The notes: a model not told the origin generated them from the sequence alone. A stretch of 64,000 bases of DNA from Shinisaurus crocodilurus (GCA_021292165.1 CM037880.1:207850255-207914254); one strand, 5' to 3'; positions 1 through 11,905 are shown, counted from the first letter of the stretch. Numbers and translations: made by a program.

Positions 1-218
1 ACTTAGGTTAGTGAGTCTCGTCCGACATTCCCAATATGCTCACGTTTGCATGACTCCCTAATGAGTGTTCAGTGTAGACATTCTTCGCAAAAAATGTAAG
101 CTGAATAATTTAATGTTTTATACCCATCTCAAGATCAAGAGACAGTGAAAGAATCTGGTTTATTTTATTTTTGCAAAATAAACAAATGCAGAGATATTTG
201 TGTGTATGTGTTTTTCAG

Positions 219-331
219 ATTAACGGGATTTCATATTCCTCCACCTGTGACCAGTACAAAATCTGTATTTTCACTACGACTGACCAGCGACTTTGCAGTG
301 AGTGCCCATGGATTTAAAGTATATTATGAAG
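219..331 (+). CDS. CSMD3: CSMD3-like exon: C-terminal part of a CUB domain
   Basis: This 113 bp internal exon is preceded by a pyrimidine-rich acceptor (tttttcag, 211-218) and followed by a consensus donor (gtaaga from 332). It starts with the last base of a split codon and ends with the first base of the next. The peptide runs LTGFHIPPPV... to ...SAHGFKVYYE. The final GFKVYYE is the closing beta-strand typical of CUB domains. CSMD proteins are very large single-pass membrane proteins of brain, built of alternating CUB and Sushi domains. The last G plus the first two bases of the exon at 55683 rebuild a glutamate codon, so the two exons are consecutive. From remembered family sequence I favour CSMD3 over CSMD1 and CSMD2, probably a CUB near the N-terminal end of the array. 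The paralogue choice is inference. Confidence 0.85.
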
Positions 332-705
332 GTAAGATAATACAATGAATATACATGCTAGATATCCTTCAGTTTAAATTTTGGTGTAGAAGTTAGCAAT
401 GCCAGGACAGCATTCTCCCTGCTCCTGAAATCCCATGCAATCAGAGTTCATGCAGTAACAGGGATGATATCACAATACTATATCGCAAGTCAGATTTGTC
501 TGCCTGATGACTAGCTACTCATCTTCACTTTCCTGAATTAGTTACATGAGTGTTTTTTATTCCCCTGGCTGCTGTTTTTTCCTCCTTCCTAAACTGGTCC
601 ACATGAATGACTCATTCCACCAGAGATCATGCCATGAACAAGATAACAGTGCAGTGTAACTTGGCCAGTCTGATTTAGATACCAATAGCCCAATAGACAA
701 CTAAG

Positions 706-771
706 GGTGCCATCCTATGCACGTTTAGACAGAAAAACATCATATAACTCCAAGCATAGGATTGCGCCCTA
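706..771. mobile_element. short palindromic element, AATCCTATGCA family
   Basis: The ends are inverted copies: gggtgccatcctatgcacg on the left and cataggattgcgccct on the right. The same terminal motif recurs near 28.9, 50.4 and 53.95 kb. It looks like a very small non-autonomous TIR element. Confidence 0.5.
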
Positions 772-837
772 ATAATGAAAACTAGTGAGGGTAATGTAAA
801 TGAATTGGAAAACATTTTTTTCAAGAAGCACCAATGA

Positions 838-1026
838 TTATCGAATAGAGGAGGCAGTTTTCAACACTGCCCCTCAATATTTTTTTAAAAAACAAAACCC
901 TTCACCAAAAAGGAGCACAGAGGAAAACCTATGTTTTTCCTCTGTGCTATCGAATAGAGGAGGCAGTTTTAACCGCCCTCAATTTTTTTTAAAAAAAACA
1001 AAAAGGAGCACAGAGGAAAACCTATC
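838..1026. repeat. tandem duplication of a ~110 bp unit with internal hairpin
   Basis: The segment atcgaatagaggaggcagtt occurs near 840 and again near 948. Each copy is followed by a T-run, an A-run and aaaaggagcacagaggaaaa. Between the units, gcacagaggaaaacc is followed by its complement tttttcctctgtgc, making a short hairpin at the junction (about 914-949). Confidence 0.7.
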
Positions 1027-1078
1027 ACACTGTCAACTGGCATGGCTTAGTCTATTTCAGTATGAATATCTGATCTAA

Positions 1079-2744
1079 ATGTAACTCAGTGAACACTTTC
1101 TGCTCACTCTTAATGCCTGATTGTCCGACTGATTTGGAGTCAAGAAGATACTTTTGCAGATGAGAATGGTAGTCAACCTAGTAGTTGACTGGATGGCTAT
1201 AGCTGTGATGGGTGGTGCTTTTTTCCTTTTTTCCTGCTGCATGTTTCAGTACTGCATGACACATGTTCTTAGTGGGGTGGGCTAGATTTGAAGAGCTTTG
1301 GGTTCCTTCTAGCTCCCTGGTTATATTGGTGTTTCAACATTGTATTGATATTTCAGGATTCACTTAAAATAATCACAGTCTCTAAAGAAATGAAGGTAAA
1401 TCCACCCATTCTCCATGCCTGCTTCCATCTTTGGGTTCAGTCTCTGTTGGGACAATACACAACAGTTCTAGCATCCAGAGCATAAGCTGGCTAGCAGAAG
1501 CCATGTCTCCTTTCCCTTCCCTTCTCTTTCTAAGCCAAGCAAGGTGGAGAAAGCATCTTGGCACATAGCTTAGCACTGTGGAAATATGGAGCCACTTCTC
1601 TGGCTCTCTCAAGAGTTCTGATTCTGCTTATTTCTGCTTCTAACATGCTGTGGCAGGTGGAGTGTGGGGTTTCACCCAGGGAGCCAAAGGTTCAAATTCC
1701 TCCTAGCTGTAAAGCTCAGTAGATGAACTGAAGGAAGTCTACTTCTCAGTCAAACATACTACACAGGGTTCTTGTGAGAGTACAATGTGATAAGCTCCAT
1801 GTTTGGTGCTTTGAGGTTCTGGAGAAAATGCACAAAATTAATAATTTTTTTGAAAAAAATGTGGACATGAAAATTGTAATGGAATTCATATGCTTTTTTT
1901 CTTTTTCATCTTTTTAAGAAAACTGCACATTTTATGGTCATTCACAAATGCTTGGTGGTGATTTTGTCTAGCATTTTCTTTTCATTTAAACATAAAACTT
2001 ATTATAGAACTCCAAATGTTCAAAAGTAATACTTTGTCCTTCACATCAGGCACTTCGTCTTCTTGGTGGTCTTCTGCTTTTTTAAATATATATATATATA
2101 TATATATATATTAGTTTTTAAAATGTGAATTACACCAAAACAAAACAAAAACCATTTAAAAAATGAAGGGAAAAAATGAACAACAAAAAATACAATTGGT
2201 GGTCTGCTTACACAACTACAATGACAGGCAACAGGATGTGTCCTCCCAAGAGCTATGTTAACATTTTCCTTCCTGGTTGGCATTCTCACATGCACGTGTT
2301 ATGTTTAATCACGGCTTCATTATTTCAGTAGGCTTTTTCAGACATTACTTATGTGTAGATGTGATATATGGATAATGGGGAGGGAGGCCCTGCAACTGGC
2401 CATACCTCCTCAACATCTACATATTCAACACAGATGACTACAAAGGGGCACCTATGTTCAGCTGAATGCATTGGTACACAACTCAGTTGGGACCCCGGCA
2501 TGATCAGGGGTCCTAATTACATAAAGTGCTTTCCTGTGTTCATCTGAATGCAAGTATATGGAACTCATAGACAGCAAGGGGGCAGGACCAGTGCTGTGTT
2601 TAACAATGGGGGGAGCCAGCAGTGCAGCATTACTTACCTTTAGAAGAATAGAGGCTATATGTGAGTAATTCCTGAAAAGGGCAAATGTGTTCTTAAATTC
2701 CTGAGGGCAGCCATGTTAGCCTGTTGCAGCAAAAGCCATAAAGC
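1079..2744. other. intron sequence without recognised genes
   Basis: It contains a (TA)n microsatellite at about 2083-2112. The stretch 1647-1850 has a weak resemblance to an old tRNA-type SINE (a box B-like ggttcaaattcc and a cacagggttcttgtgag tail). Nothing else is recognised, and short ORFs here look like chance. Confidence 0.4.
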
Positions 2745-2800
2745 AGGGGTGGACAACTTGTAGCTCTCCAGATGTTGATGGACTGAAACTCCCATTGACA
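2745..2800 (+). mobile_element. half of a hAT-type palindromic MITE
   Basis: It begins caggggtggacaacttgtag, followed by ctccagatgttgatggac and aactcccat. This is the left arm of the palindromic family seen complete at 22029-22157. The right arm is missing. Confidence 0.5.
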
Positions 2801-2914
2801 CCCTAAAGACTAACAAATGTTTTTTGGCATATTTCATTAGTTGTGTGAAAGTATCTATCTAAATCTGTAATTATTTTTATAATGAGTACTAAGAGAATAT
2901 TTCCCTCCCTCCCT

Positions 2915-2943
2915 CTGTGTGTGTGTGTGTGTGTGTTGTGTGC
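2915..2943. repeat. (TG)n microsatellite
   Basis: Visible run of TG dinucleotides with one interruption. Confidence 0.9.
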
Positions 2944-5026
2944 ATGACAGAGAAAGAAACTGATATTATCTTGTTTTAGCAAAGTGAGGTCAAAAATGCA
3001 AGACAGAGCAGCAGGTATGTATCACATTGCTATGCAGAACACAAATGAATGCAGGATCCAATCACATTGGTTGTGACACACTCCCAATTAGATGTCTCTC
3101 GTGATGAATCGCCATAGCAAAATGAATCATGTAAGCAAACGCCTAATGAGGAGCAATTACTTTCTGTAGTGAGCTAGCCACTTTCAGTTTATTTTCAAAA
3201 TCACTGGGAAATAATAAGAAAAAGGTTTCTAGAGCAGGGGTAGAGCATTTACAGGTAATTCTCATTGGATAGCTCAGAAGCACTGATAGTTGGGGTTTTT
3301 TTTAGACAGGACTGACAATTGGGGTACCGGGGAACATTGTGGGGGGGGGCTCAGATCTTGAGAGGGAAGAAGTCAGAAGATATATTATGTTGCCAGGTAT
3401 CACACTACTCAGAAGGGACCTTATGCATTTCAAAACTGGAATGTTTTGTAAGGAACCTTGTTTTTAGTCTTTTGCTCTCTGCAGACTACATCTCAGAGAT
3501 GCTTCTACTAGCAGTCCATATAGCATCTGTGGGAATTGTGCAACATCTACAGTTACACATTGCACATGGACTCTGATAAGAGAAAAGTTATCTGCCCTTT
3601 CCTAGGCCATTTTTCATGCTCCTGGCTGTGTGCTGTAGGACCTATAAGGACTAATGGGTGAGCACCACTTGACTTAATTCAGAGTCAGGGGTTGACAAAC
3701 CAAACTACTTTCCAAAATCTTTTGAAAAAAAGCAACTCTTTTCTGAGCCCAATTTTGAATTTATTTTCTTTATTTCTATTTCTATTGTTGTTTTAGTTCA
3801 AATTCAAATTAGTTTTATTGTTTCTAGCCAATGGCCATTACAATATAAACGCACAAAACATATTTGTAAAATATTTTACAATCCACTGAATAAAACACAA
3901 ATCATAAAGTACAAACAGTAAAATTTATACATCTAATTAATATTAAATGGAGCAAACAAAACTCTGTTGTTTTTGTTGTTGTTTTCTTACAACCAATACA
4001 AAAGCAGTAAGGGAGGGGGGAAAGGGCATGGATAAAAATTTTGAGTTTCTGATGGAACCATATTTCCAATGGCTACAACAAGACCAGTACACCTCCATCT
4101 AACCCTTCCCATTGTGAGCGCTTGTACTGTATCCCATTATTTCTTTGTTTCCCACTTAGCTGCCAGTGGAAACAACATGAAGGGTAGGTGTTGCTGAAGG
4201 CCTTGAATAAAGATGCCCATTTATAAGGTTACAGAAAAGAAGAAGAGGAAAATAAAGAGAAACCAGATGATGATAAAGAGGAGGAAATCAAGCTCTCCTC
4301 TGATGGCTTCCATCACATTTGTGTTTCCTAGGACATTTGGTTCTGAAATATAGTATTACCCAAAGTTGGGCAAGGCTACGGAATTCTATATACTTTCATT
4401 GGGGCAGATCTTTTTCTTCAACTTTCAGTTCTTTAGTATAACTTCTGTCCTACCAGCCACTTTTTTAGTTGATGTTTTAATATTAAACTGCTTTGAGAAG
4501 TTGTTTATACCCAAAAAGCAATATGTATTCATGAGGAGCCATTGGGGGTCATCATACAATTCCTCAGGTTTCTTGGTTGCCCAGCAACAGTAGCCAGTCA
4601 CAGGTAGGGCTGGGTAAACAGAAAGAAAGGGAATCAAGACAAGGGCTCTTTAAATGGCTCTAAGACTCTGAGGGAGGAGAGGGCATGGCAGAAGCACAGG
4701 ATAAAAGCCTGAATGCTGGAAGCACAAGAGGGGGAAAAAGACAAAGCAGGAGCAAAGATGCTCAAGGTGAGTGGCTGGAAGGAGCACCAGGCAAGGAACA
4801 ATGACCAGAAGGTACAAAAAGGGGTAGCAGGAAGGCAAAGGAGCCAGTGAGCTTATTAGAAGGCCCAGGAGCTGAATCAGAAGGCTGACTACTAGGAATG
4901 GTAAAAGGGACCTTCCACTACAGATGGCAAGAGACAGCAAAGTACAAGAACAAGAGGACAAGAAAAGACTTTCCCAGTTCCACAGCAAATTCAGTACCAG
5001 ATCATCTTGACCCCACAACTACTTAC
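2944..5026. other. intron sequence, nothing firm
   Basis: The stretch 3795-3900 (ttttattgtttctagccaat...) looks like an old interspersed repeat, but I cannot name it. The rest shows only chance ORFs. Confidence 0.3.
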
Positions 5027-5390
5027 CTAGGGTTTCCACCTCTACATAGGCATTCTTTCTGATCCTGCATATACTCATCTGTGTTCCTGCATTGGCATTT
5101 GCCAAGGTCCTGCAGCTATTCATCCTGCTCTTGATCCTGCAGCTACTTGCTGATATTGCTCTGTAGGCATCCACCCTTGTCCTGCAGCTACTTACCTGCT
5201 CTGTGGGCATTCTCTAGTTTCCTCCTGATTCTGCAGATACTTAGCTATATAAGCCTAAGCATTCAGCCTGGTCCTGCAGCTACTTACCTCACTCCATTAA
5301 CCTTCATCCTGGTTCTGCATCTACTTATTATTGCTCTGGGGGCATTCTGCCTTATCCTGCAGACAGCTACTAACTTTGGATCCTAAGAAG
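5027..5390. repeat. degenerate minisatellite, unit about 50-60 bp
   Basis: The core cctgcagctacttacctg recurs with variation (5112, 5138, 5180, 5273 and others). It is linked by ctctgtgggcattc-like segments. The open frames across it are a by-product of the repeat. Confidence 0.6.
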
Positions 5391-5496
5391 GGATTCTTCT
5401 CTTACAACTACTAACTTAGTTGAATGATCATGATACTGTGCTGTCACAAGGATTAATACAGTCTAGAGTTGCTGTATTTACATTGTCACATTGTTC

Positions 5497-5653
5497 CATA
5501 GATTTCATAGATCATAGAGTTGGAAGGAGCCTACGAGGCCATCGAGTCCAACCGCCCTGCTCAATGCAGGAAACTAGAAGACGGGTCTCCCATCCAAGGA
5601 ATAACCAGGCCTGACCTTGATTAGCTTTCCACGCTCAGACAAGCTGAGCCAGC
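5497..5653 (-). mobile_element. 5S rRNA-derived SINE with CR1-like tail
   Basis: Read on the minus strand, the head is gctggctcagcttgtctgag followed by gtggaaagctaatcaaggtc and tggttattccttggatggga. These match the internal promoter half of 5S rRNA (box A, intermediate element, box C). The tail is the CR1 3' end (ctgcattgagcagggcggtt ... ccttccaactctatgatcta). A closer copy lies on the + strand at 48341-48495. Confidence 0.75.
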
Positions 5654-8466
5654 ATGAGCCATGTGTATATTCCTCCTGATGGAAAGCAGGGGAAGTGACA
5701 TGTCACCCCTGATGGAGGGGGCACCCCTTGTGACAGGTTTATACATGTTTGAAGTTTGAAATGCTCAGGAAGAATGCAGGACATGTAGTCAGGAACCTCT
5801 CATTTAACTAATAACTCAAATGCTATGGAAAAGATGTTGTTCTTACAGCATTAAAGGTGCCAGGGAAGAAGAGAACTTAAACTTGCTTTAAATTCTGAGT
5901 CACAGAAGAGCTTTAGGGAGACACATTGCTTGATTTGTAATCAAGCCAAGCATTATGAGCTGGACAAGTTTGTATTCCAAGGTTAATATGAACTTTGGCA
6001 ACATTACTAGTCAGCAGGAACTTGTTGTCTGTCAGAAGATGCCCTTGAGTTTATCTCATTCCCCTTCATGGCACACTGTGAGGTAGCTTATCATTAATAT
6101 TCCCAAAGAATGGCACAGAATTGCAGCAGCAATATTCAGTCACTTGTGGAGCAGGAGAGAATCCCCAAGCATGTAGTGACTGCCACTGTAGGGTGTCTGA
6201 GAAGAGCCAGTCTGTTTGCTTTGGTTAACAGGCTAATACATCAGTTTCAAACAGCATGGTCCACTACAGGCCTCAGAGGAGGCTCAACATAGTTGCACCT
6301 GCATTATGTAGAATGGGTCATCCTTTTCCTCAACTACCACTCATTAATGGCCACTGGTATCTTCAAAGGCATTGTAGGTTTTACAGAGAGAAAGGCTCCA
6401 GAAAATTAGTGAAAGGAAGTTTTCATTATGTGCGTGATTCTCTTCCATGCATGACCTGAGTCTATTGCTGCTTTTTAATATACAGATTGCCAAGATTCTG
6501 TTTATCTGTATCATTTCTCTTCTTCAATTTTACATTCATTCTGCCAAGGACATTTTTCAGAAGTGTGTCTCCTAAGTGGAGCCACTCAGTTGGATTTATT
6601 TAAGTAGGGCATTCAGTCTCTCAACAAAACTGTGAAGACAATGAGACAAATGCTGAAACATTTAATTCTCCTGTCCCAATTGGGACCTGTCACCACTTTA
6701 GCTGAGAAATAGGAGGCAGGGAGTAGAAAGCTATTTCTTAAAGACTTTTGTTCCACAAGTTTTGTTCCCACAAATTAAATGACCTCAGAATATGGCCCGA
6801 AGGTTCATGATGTACACTCTGCCTGAAACAAAGGTCCAGAACTGGTCATTGCTGACATGGGAGACCACCTTGAAAGGGGAACACCATGCATGTTCCTTGA
6901 ATTCCATCCTGGAAGATATAAAAGTAATGCATGAATAAACAAGGATCTCTTTAAAAAGCGAATTACCTCTTGTGCTTAATTCTTCCCTTCTTGTCTAGTT
7001 TGTTCCGTCTAGCCAACAGGTGATTGTTACCTGTCCACCTCTGAAACATGGCAGCTCATCCACCCATCCTTAGAGAATTTAGTCTGCTGTAATCCACTTT
7101 TTACAGACTTCTTTCAAATTAGATTAGTTCTGGAGTAAAAGTAAAAATTAATTTCACTTTGATCCATCTTTTCCACTTGTAGTCCAGTGATATTCAGTGC
7201 AGCTTAGTCAGCATGTGTCTGTGCAAGAGAGATACTGCTGTTCAGAATGAGAGCAAAATAACAGCTTATAACACACAGCAGGAACCTCTCTGAACCTTGT
7301 TCTATTTGCATAGTGTGATATTCCTTTGTTCTGTGTGAGCTATTTAAAAAAAAACAAAAAACCAACCCTGCAATTAAGCAGGTAACAGTACTGAAGAGAT
7401 TTCCATTTCACTTGTAAAGACCTGCTCACTGTTGTAAAGGGGTAGATTAAATGAACCAAGGAGCAGTTGTGAAGCTAGTATTTGGTTCTTGTTCCCTTGA
7501 GCAAGAGTTAAGCACAGTTTTAAGGTAACAGTGTTTTCAGAAACCATATTTACTTATACCATATCAAAGGATATTGTGGTATTCCAGTGACACCATCTGT
7601 TTATTTGGTGTAATTGTTCTGCAGCAGGGATCTGAGAAACTCCCTCTTAGAGGTTTCACTAGTCTTATCAAAATGTGTGACTTTCCTTGAAATGTCTCAT
7701 TTCTTTCGCCCAAGGAGAAGTCATCTCAAAGTTGCTTTGAATTCCACTTTTGGTGAAATGTCAGTGGCAACTCTAATTGGAAATAATTTTGGGAAGAGCT
7801 GCACAAACATTTAGTTTGAAGGTTCACGTCAGTGCACTGTTAAGAGTTCACTAGCACAGAAATAGTGACATTTGCTAGCTTACCCAAGGGCTAATCCCTA
7901 ATTCACAGAGGACAGGCTGCTATGAGCTATGAAAGCTAAATGGAACCCTCCGGTTACTAGACATTAGGGACAAAATGGGACATCAGCTTCATGCCCTGCT
8001 TTTGCGCTTCTTGGCTTCCATGTGTGTATCTGGCTGGTTGCCATGAAAAACAGACTGTTGTAATAGAGATGGACCCTTGATCTGCTCTAGCAAAGGAATT
8101 TCTATATAGAAAAAAAAATTAAGAGGAGAAATTACATTTGTTTATTGTGCTTTTTTGATATAGTATGTAGCAAATAGTCTTGTGTTATTTCTTTGATCTT
8201 AGAAGGCCTTGAAATGGAGCTAGCAGGATTTGTGGCATTGCCTCTGTCTTGACTGTCAGAATTCTAGGTCACTGGCAAAAGTTCATAGCTGCTTATAAGG
8301 ATGCAGCGAATGCACACATTATAAATCAAACAGCGGATGATGAACACATGATTTTCTCAGTTTCACTAAGACTAGCAAATTTTCTTAAAGGGATTTCACA
8401 TATCCCTAGTCCTTGGTGTTTCAACCAGAACTTCTTGTAGTGCTACAACAATTATTCCAGACTGAG
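5654..8466. other. intron sequence without recognised features
   Basis: About 2.8 kb read on both strands. I see no domain, RNA gene or repeat that I can name. ORFs of 60-67 codons here have no recognisable motif. Confidence 0.4.
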
Positions 8467-8610
8467 GACACATGGGAGTTTGTAGAGCACATGCTTTGCA
8501 TACAAGAAGGTCCCAAATTCAATACATGGAATATCTAGTTAACGAATGTCAGGTAGAAAGGCTGTAAAAAGACATCTTCCTGAATCCTAGGAAATAAGTA
8601 AGAATAGTCA
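8467..8610 (+). mobile_element. tRNA-derived SINE (Ala-like head), degenerate
   Basis: The head has gtagagcacatgctttgcat (box A side) and ggtcccaaattcaatacatg (decayed box B). A downstream body is shared with the copies at 11393 and 13990. Confidence 0.5.
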
Positions 8611-9487
8611 GTGCTTGGCTAAGTAGCCCAATGGTTGGAAGTAGTATAATGTAGCTTCATGTATCCATATGCTTTTTTTAAAAAGTTGAAGGTGGAGAAT
8701 GAAAGCATGAAACTGTGCAAGGATGTGTTAGAAACTTTTTGGAATATGCCAGAAGTATTATTAGCAAAATAAGGGTTTGACAAGATGCCCTTAGAAGTCT
8801 GCAATGTCATTTATTCCATAGTGCTATGAAGGATCTGCAACTGATGTAATGAATTACTGAAGCATGTAGAGAAAACATTATTTGTATAATTAAAATGTGC
8901 CAGGGTATGTTTCCCAGCTGCAGTTTGGGTAGTAAGTTAGTAAAATATCTGAACAAATGGAATCATTGAACTATATTTAGACTGCCTGTTAAAATTCAGA
9001 ATTCTAATGAAAACAGAAAAGGCAACTGTAGCCAGTTGTGTTTTGTTGTGTAATTTGAATGAATTTTTAAAGTAAGGTTCTTGTGTGACAAAATCAAATG
9101 TATTTGTATGCTGTTTTTCCCAGTTATGCTCAAAGCAACTCACAAGAACAGTTAGCAAATAATCAACAACAAAAGCATAGTTATAAATATATTAAACACA
9201 TTTCATAATATAATTCAATGATTTAAAAAAAACACGTTTTGGTTTAACATGTTGTGTTAAGGACTTTCCATGTTCACTCAAGCTCCAAAATGCCAGGAAA
9301 CAACAGCTATTAAAGGTCACACCCTTAACACACACATTATTTAGAAAATATACATATGGTATGGTATTTTATGCTGTAGTTAGTTCCGGCTTCACCACTA
9401 CCTTGGAGCTAGATGGCTGTCAGTAGCAAAATGGTGGACTTAAGCCCCAGATTTGTCTGTTCACTGGAACGGACACATGGGGTCTAT
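8611..9487. other. intron sequence, no gene
   Basis: Only a possible old LINE or SINE tail near 9115-9240 (gctcaaagcaactcacaaga). Otherwise nothing recognised. Confidence 0.3.
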
Positions 9488-9812
9488 GGGCAGTATCCAA
9501 TGGGACACTTATGCCCCCACCAATTCCATTCCGCCCCGCTGATTCCATTCTGCAAGCCTGTGAAACAGTGATTTAGCACTTTTGGGGGAACTCTGCTGAT
9601 CTGCCATAAGGGAGTTCTGCTGAGCTGTCCTGATCCAGAAATGAGCGTTTCTGCTCATTTTGGGGCTTTTTCTAGGAAGTGCCAAATCTCCATTGCGTAA
9701 GCAGTGGGTCCTGCTTGCACAACAGAATCGGCAGGACCCACCACTTGCGAAAGGGAATTGGTATGATGGAAAGGAATCAGTGGTGGTTTAAGCCCCTCAT
9801 TGGATACTACCC
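9488..9812. mobile_element. 325 bp TIR element (MITE)
   Basis: The left end gggcagtatccaatggg is matched by the inverted right end cctcattggatactaccc. The central part also pairs: gcagtgggtcctgcttgcac against gcaggacccaccacttgcg. It is flanked by TAT on both sides (9485-9487 and 9813-9815), a possible 3 bp TSD. The superfamily is uncertain. Confidence 0.65.
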
Positions 9813-9892
9813 TATGTAACTGAAGCTATCATGCAACTGAAGCTACCATTCCATGGTATATGTATCCAGCTGGCAACAAATACCATCCACAT

Positions 9893-9945
9893 AGAATGAT
9901 AGAGTTGGAAGGGACCTTGAAGGCCATCTAGTCAGTCCTAGATCA
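9893..9945 (-). mobile_element. CR1 3'-end fragment
   Basis: agaatgatagagttggaagg followed by gaccttgaaggccatctagt is the reverse complement of a CR1 3' end. Confidence 0.7.
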
Positions 9946-10475
9946 ATTAATGCATAAATTAATTTAAATTAATTTAAATTTGTCAATGTGTTTGAAGCTT
10001 GCAGTACCATCTTCAATCACTAGGTGGTAGATTTCCCTATTCAGTGCATAGCTTTGGGGGAATCAGAGTGAGAATGATAAGTCGGCCCTTTCCTCCTTGC
10101 TGTGGGGCAGCCCCCCTCAGGGGAATCGACTAACCCCACCCTCAGAGTGCTCTAAGGGTGCCCTAGCCATGCTGAGGGATGTCTGCAGGCTTGGCCTCAC
10201 TCAGAGGGCAGGCATAATGTGTTCAATTCTGACAGCTAGCTGGCTTGTAGGCTTCAGTGTATCAAACCCAGGGATGGGGACTTGGACTCGAGGACTCGAC
10301 TCGTGAGTCGGACTGAGTCCCCCCTCTGACTCGACTCGGACTCGAGTCCCAATATTTTTAATGGGACTCGAGACTTGACTCGGGACTCGAGACCAAGGAC
10401 TCTTCAACATCCCTGGGCTGTGCCAGAAGGAGTGGAGAGGAGCGCATTCACCAGCAAAGAGCGCATGGAAGCGAG

Positions 10476-10760
10476 GTGTGCCGCTGCTCGGCCACTATGG
10501 ACGGCTACCAGGAGTGCAGCCCCAACAGTGTGTCAAGATTTATTTTGATTGATGTGTTGCGTACTTGGGAGAGGCAGAAGAAGGACCTGAGATTACTCTG
10601 TGTGGCTGCTCTGAGTGTGTTTCTGGTTCCAGCAAGTTCATCACCAGTGGAGCGGGTGTTCAGTGAGGGTGGAATTGTGATGAGATCTCACCGTTCCAGA
10701 ATGGGGGCCAAACATTTAGAAAAAATCATGTTCCTCAAATGCAACATGGATAAGTTTTAG
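10476..10760 (+). pseudogene. hAT transposase C-terminal (hATC dimerisation) remnant
   Basis: A 94-codon open stretch ends at a stop at 10758-10760. Residues from about 47 to the end carry the hATC signature: LCVAALSVFLVPASSSPVE, then RVFSEGGIVMRSHRSRMG, then a terminal EKIMFLKCN. In intact hAT transposases of about 600-700 residues this segment closes the RNase-H fold and forms the dimer. The DNA-binding BED finger and the catalytic DDE core are not present between the element's ends, so the element is non-autonomous. The first 40 or so residues look like read-in from unrelated element sequence. Orientation and position inside the TIRs fit the 3' end of a transposase gene. It may be a deletion derivative of an autonomous element elsewhere in the genome. 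Confidence 0.85.
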
Positions 10761-10824
10761 GAAGTACAGCAAGTTTATTTTTTAAAATCATTTTTTAAAA
10801 TGCAACCTTTCAGACATTTTGGGT

Positions 10825-11000
10825 TTGGCTGCCTCTGCCTGCCTGTCTGGGGTTCCCAGCCTCCTCTGCCTGCCTGGTCTCTTCTAGACCAGTTCAACAG
10901 TTGAATTGTCCAAGACAAAGGCCTCTGCCTGCCTGCTTTGGGGTTCCCTGCCTCCTCTGCCTGCCTGGTTATTTGGGGTTTGTCTGCCTGGTCTGTTCTT
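10825..11000. repeat. imperfect tandem repeat inside the hAT element
   Basis: cctctgcctgcctg recurs about five times with ggggttccc spacers. It lies between the transposase remnant and the right subterminal array. Confidence 0.7.
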
Positions 11001-11392
11001 GCCAAAATCAGTTGCAGAGTTTTGAAATAAAAAGGCACACTTGTGCCTAGAATTTATTTAAACCACACATCTGAAATAGCCTTATTTTGTTGGGAAAAAA
11101 TCCCATTGATTTTAATAGGGACTCGTGGAGTCAGCTTTGGGAGTGACTCATGACTTGTGACTCGTGAGTCACCATTTTGGACCAAGGACTTGGACTCGGA
11201 CTCGAGACTCGGGTCCAAAGACTCGTGACTCGACTCGTGACTCGAGACCAAGGACTCTTCAACATCCCTGATCAAACCATGCAAAGCTGGGACCATTTGC
11301 TAGTGATATATAATATGCACAGTCAAATCTGTTGCTCATGCTATGCTGCATAGTGAAGCATTGCATGAAAGGCCCAAGCATGGGTATGGGCC

Positions 11393-11545
11393 ATAGTTCA
11401 GTTATTGAGCATATGCTTTTCAAGAAAGATGTCTCAAGTTCAATCCTGGCATCTCCAGGTAGGGCTGGGAAAGACTACTGTCTGAAACTCTGGAGAACTA
11501 CACAGAGTTCAATGGACCAATATAAGGCACTTTCCTGTGACTTTT
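11393..11545 (+). mobile_element. tRNA-derived SINE (Ala-like head)
   Basis: catagttcagttattgagca (box A region), then ctcaagttcaatcctggcat (box B) and ctccaggtagggctgggaaa. It has the same body as the minus-strand copy at 29985-30110. Confidence 0.7.
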
Positions 11546-11654
11546 TCTGTATTAGAGACTGGAATGGAAGACTGAAAAATGCAGTTTAGGCCTTATCTCA
11601 GAATAGGTTTGTTCTGGTCTGGGCTATATGTGCTGATTTGCTTTGGGCATTTGC

Positions 11655-11905
11655 TGGTGTATTTATTTATATTATTATTATTATTAATAATAATATTATT
11701 ATTATTATTTACATTTATTTATCGCCTATCTGGCTGGCAAACCAGCCACCCTGGGCAATGTACACAAGATAAAAACAGGATAAAATACATTTAAAACAGT
11801 ATAAAATTTTAAAATCTTAGCCCACCCCATATTCCTGCCTGAACAGCCAAGTTTTTAGTGAGCGGTGGAAGCTCAGCAGAGAGGGGGCATGGTGTACTTC
11901 TATCA
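11655..11905 (-). mobile_element. L2-like LINE 3' end with (ATT)n tail
   Basis: The sequence cacccatattcctgcctgaa...gagggggcatgg and the block gctggcaaaccagccaccct parallel the longer minus-strand copy at 35163-35815. It is preceded by an ATT/AAT array (about 11667-11709) that forms the poly-tail. Confidence 0.65.

Larger units (their letters stand above)
10269..11270. mobile_element. hAT DNA transposon, 1,002 bp, internally deleted
   Basis: The ends are inverted CAGGGATG...CATCCCTG. It is flanked by a perfect 8 bp direct duplication ATCAAACC (10261-10268 and 11271-11278), the hAT hallmark. Both subterminal regions are dense in GACTCG/CGAGTC motifs in both orientations, as expected for transposase binding arrays. 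The interior contains an hATC-domain remnant (10476-10760) and a tandem-repeat block. A second copy of the right terminus (ggactcttcaacatccctg) ends at 10418, so the left 150 bp is itself bounded by TIRs. Confidence 0.9.

Noticed and set aside
4650..5018. 122-codon minus ORF rich in Leu/Ser/Cys as a membrane protein
   Set aside because: The composition follows a purine-rich repeat on the opposite strand next to a minisatellite; no other support.
5027..5390. CRISPR-like array
   Set aside because: Units are degenerate and spacers are not unique sequences of constant length; this is a eukaryotic minisatellite.
11655..11794. Hydrophobic frame ILLLLLIIILLLLFTFIYR as a transmembrane protein
   Set aside because: It is the translation of an ATT/TTA microsatellite in a LINE tail.
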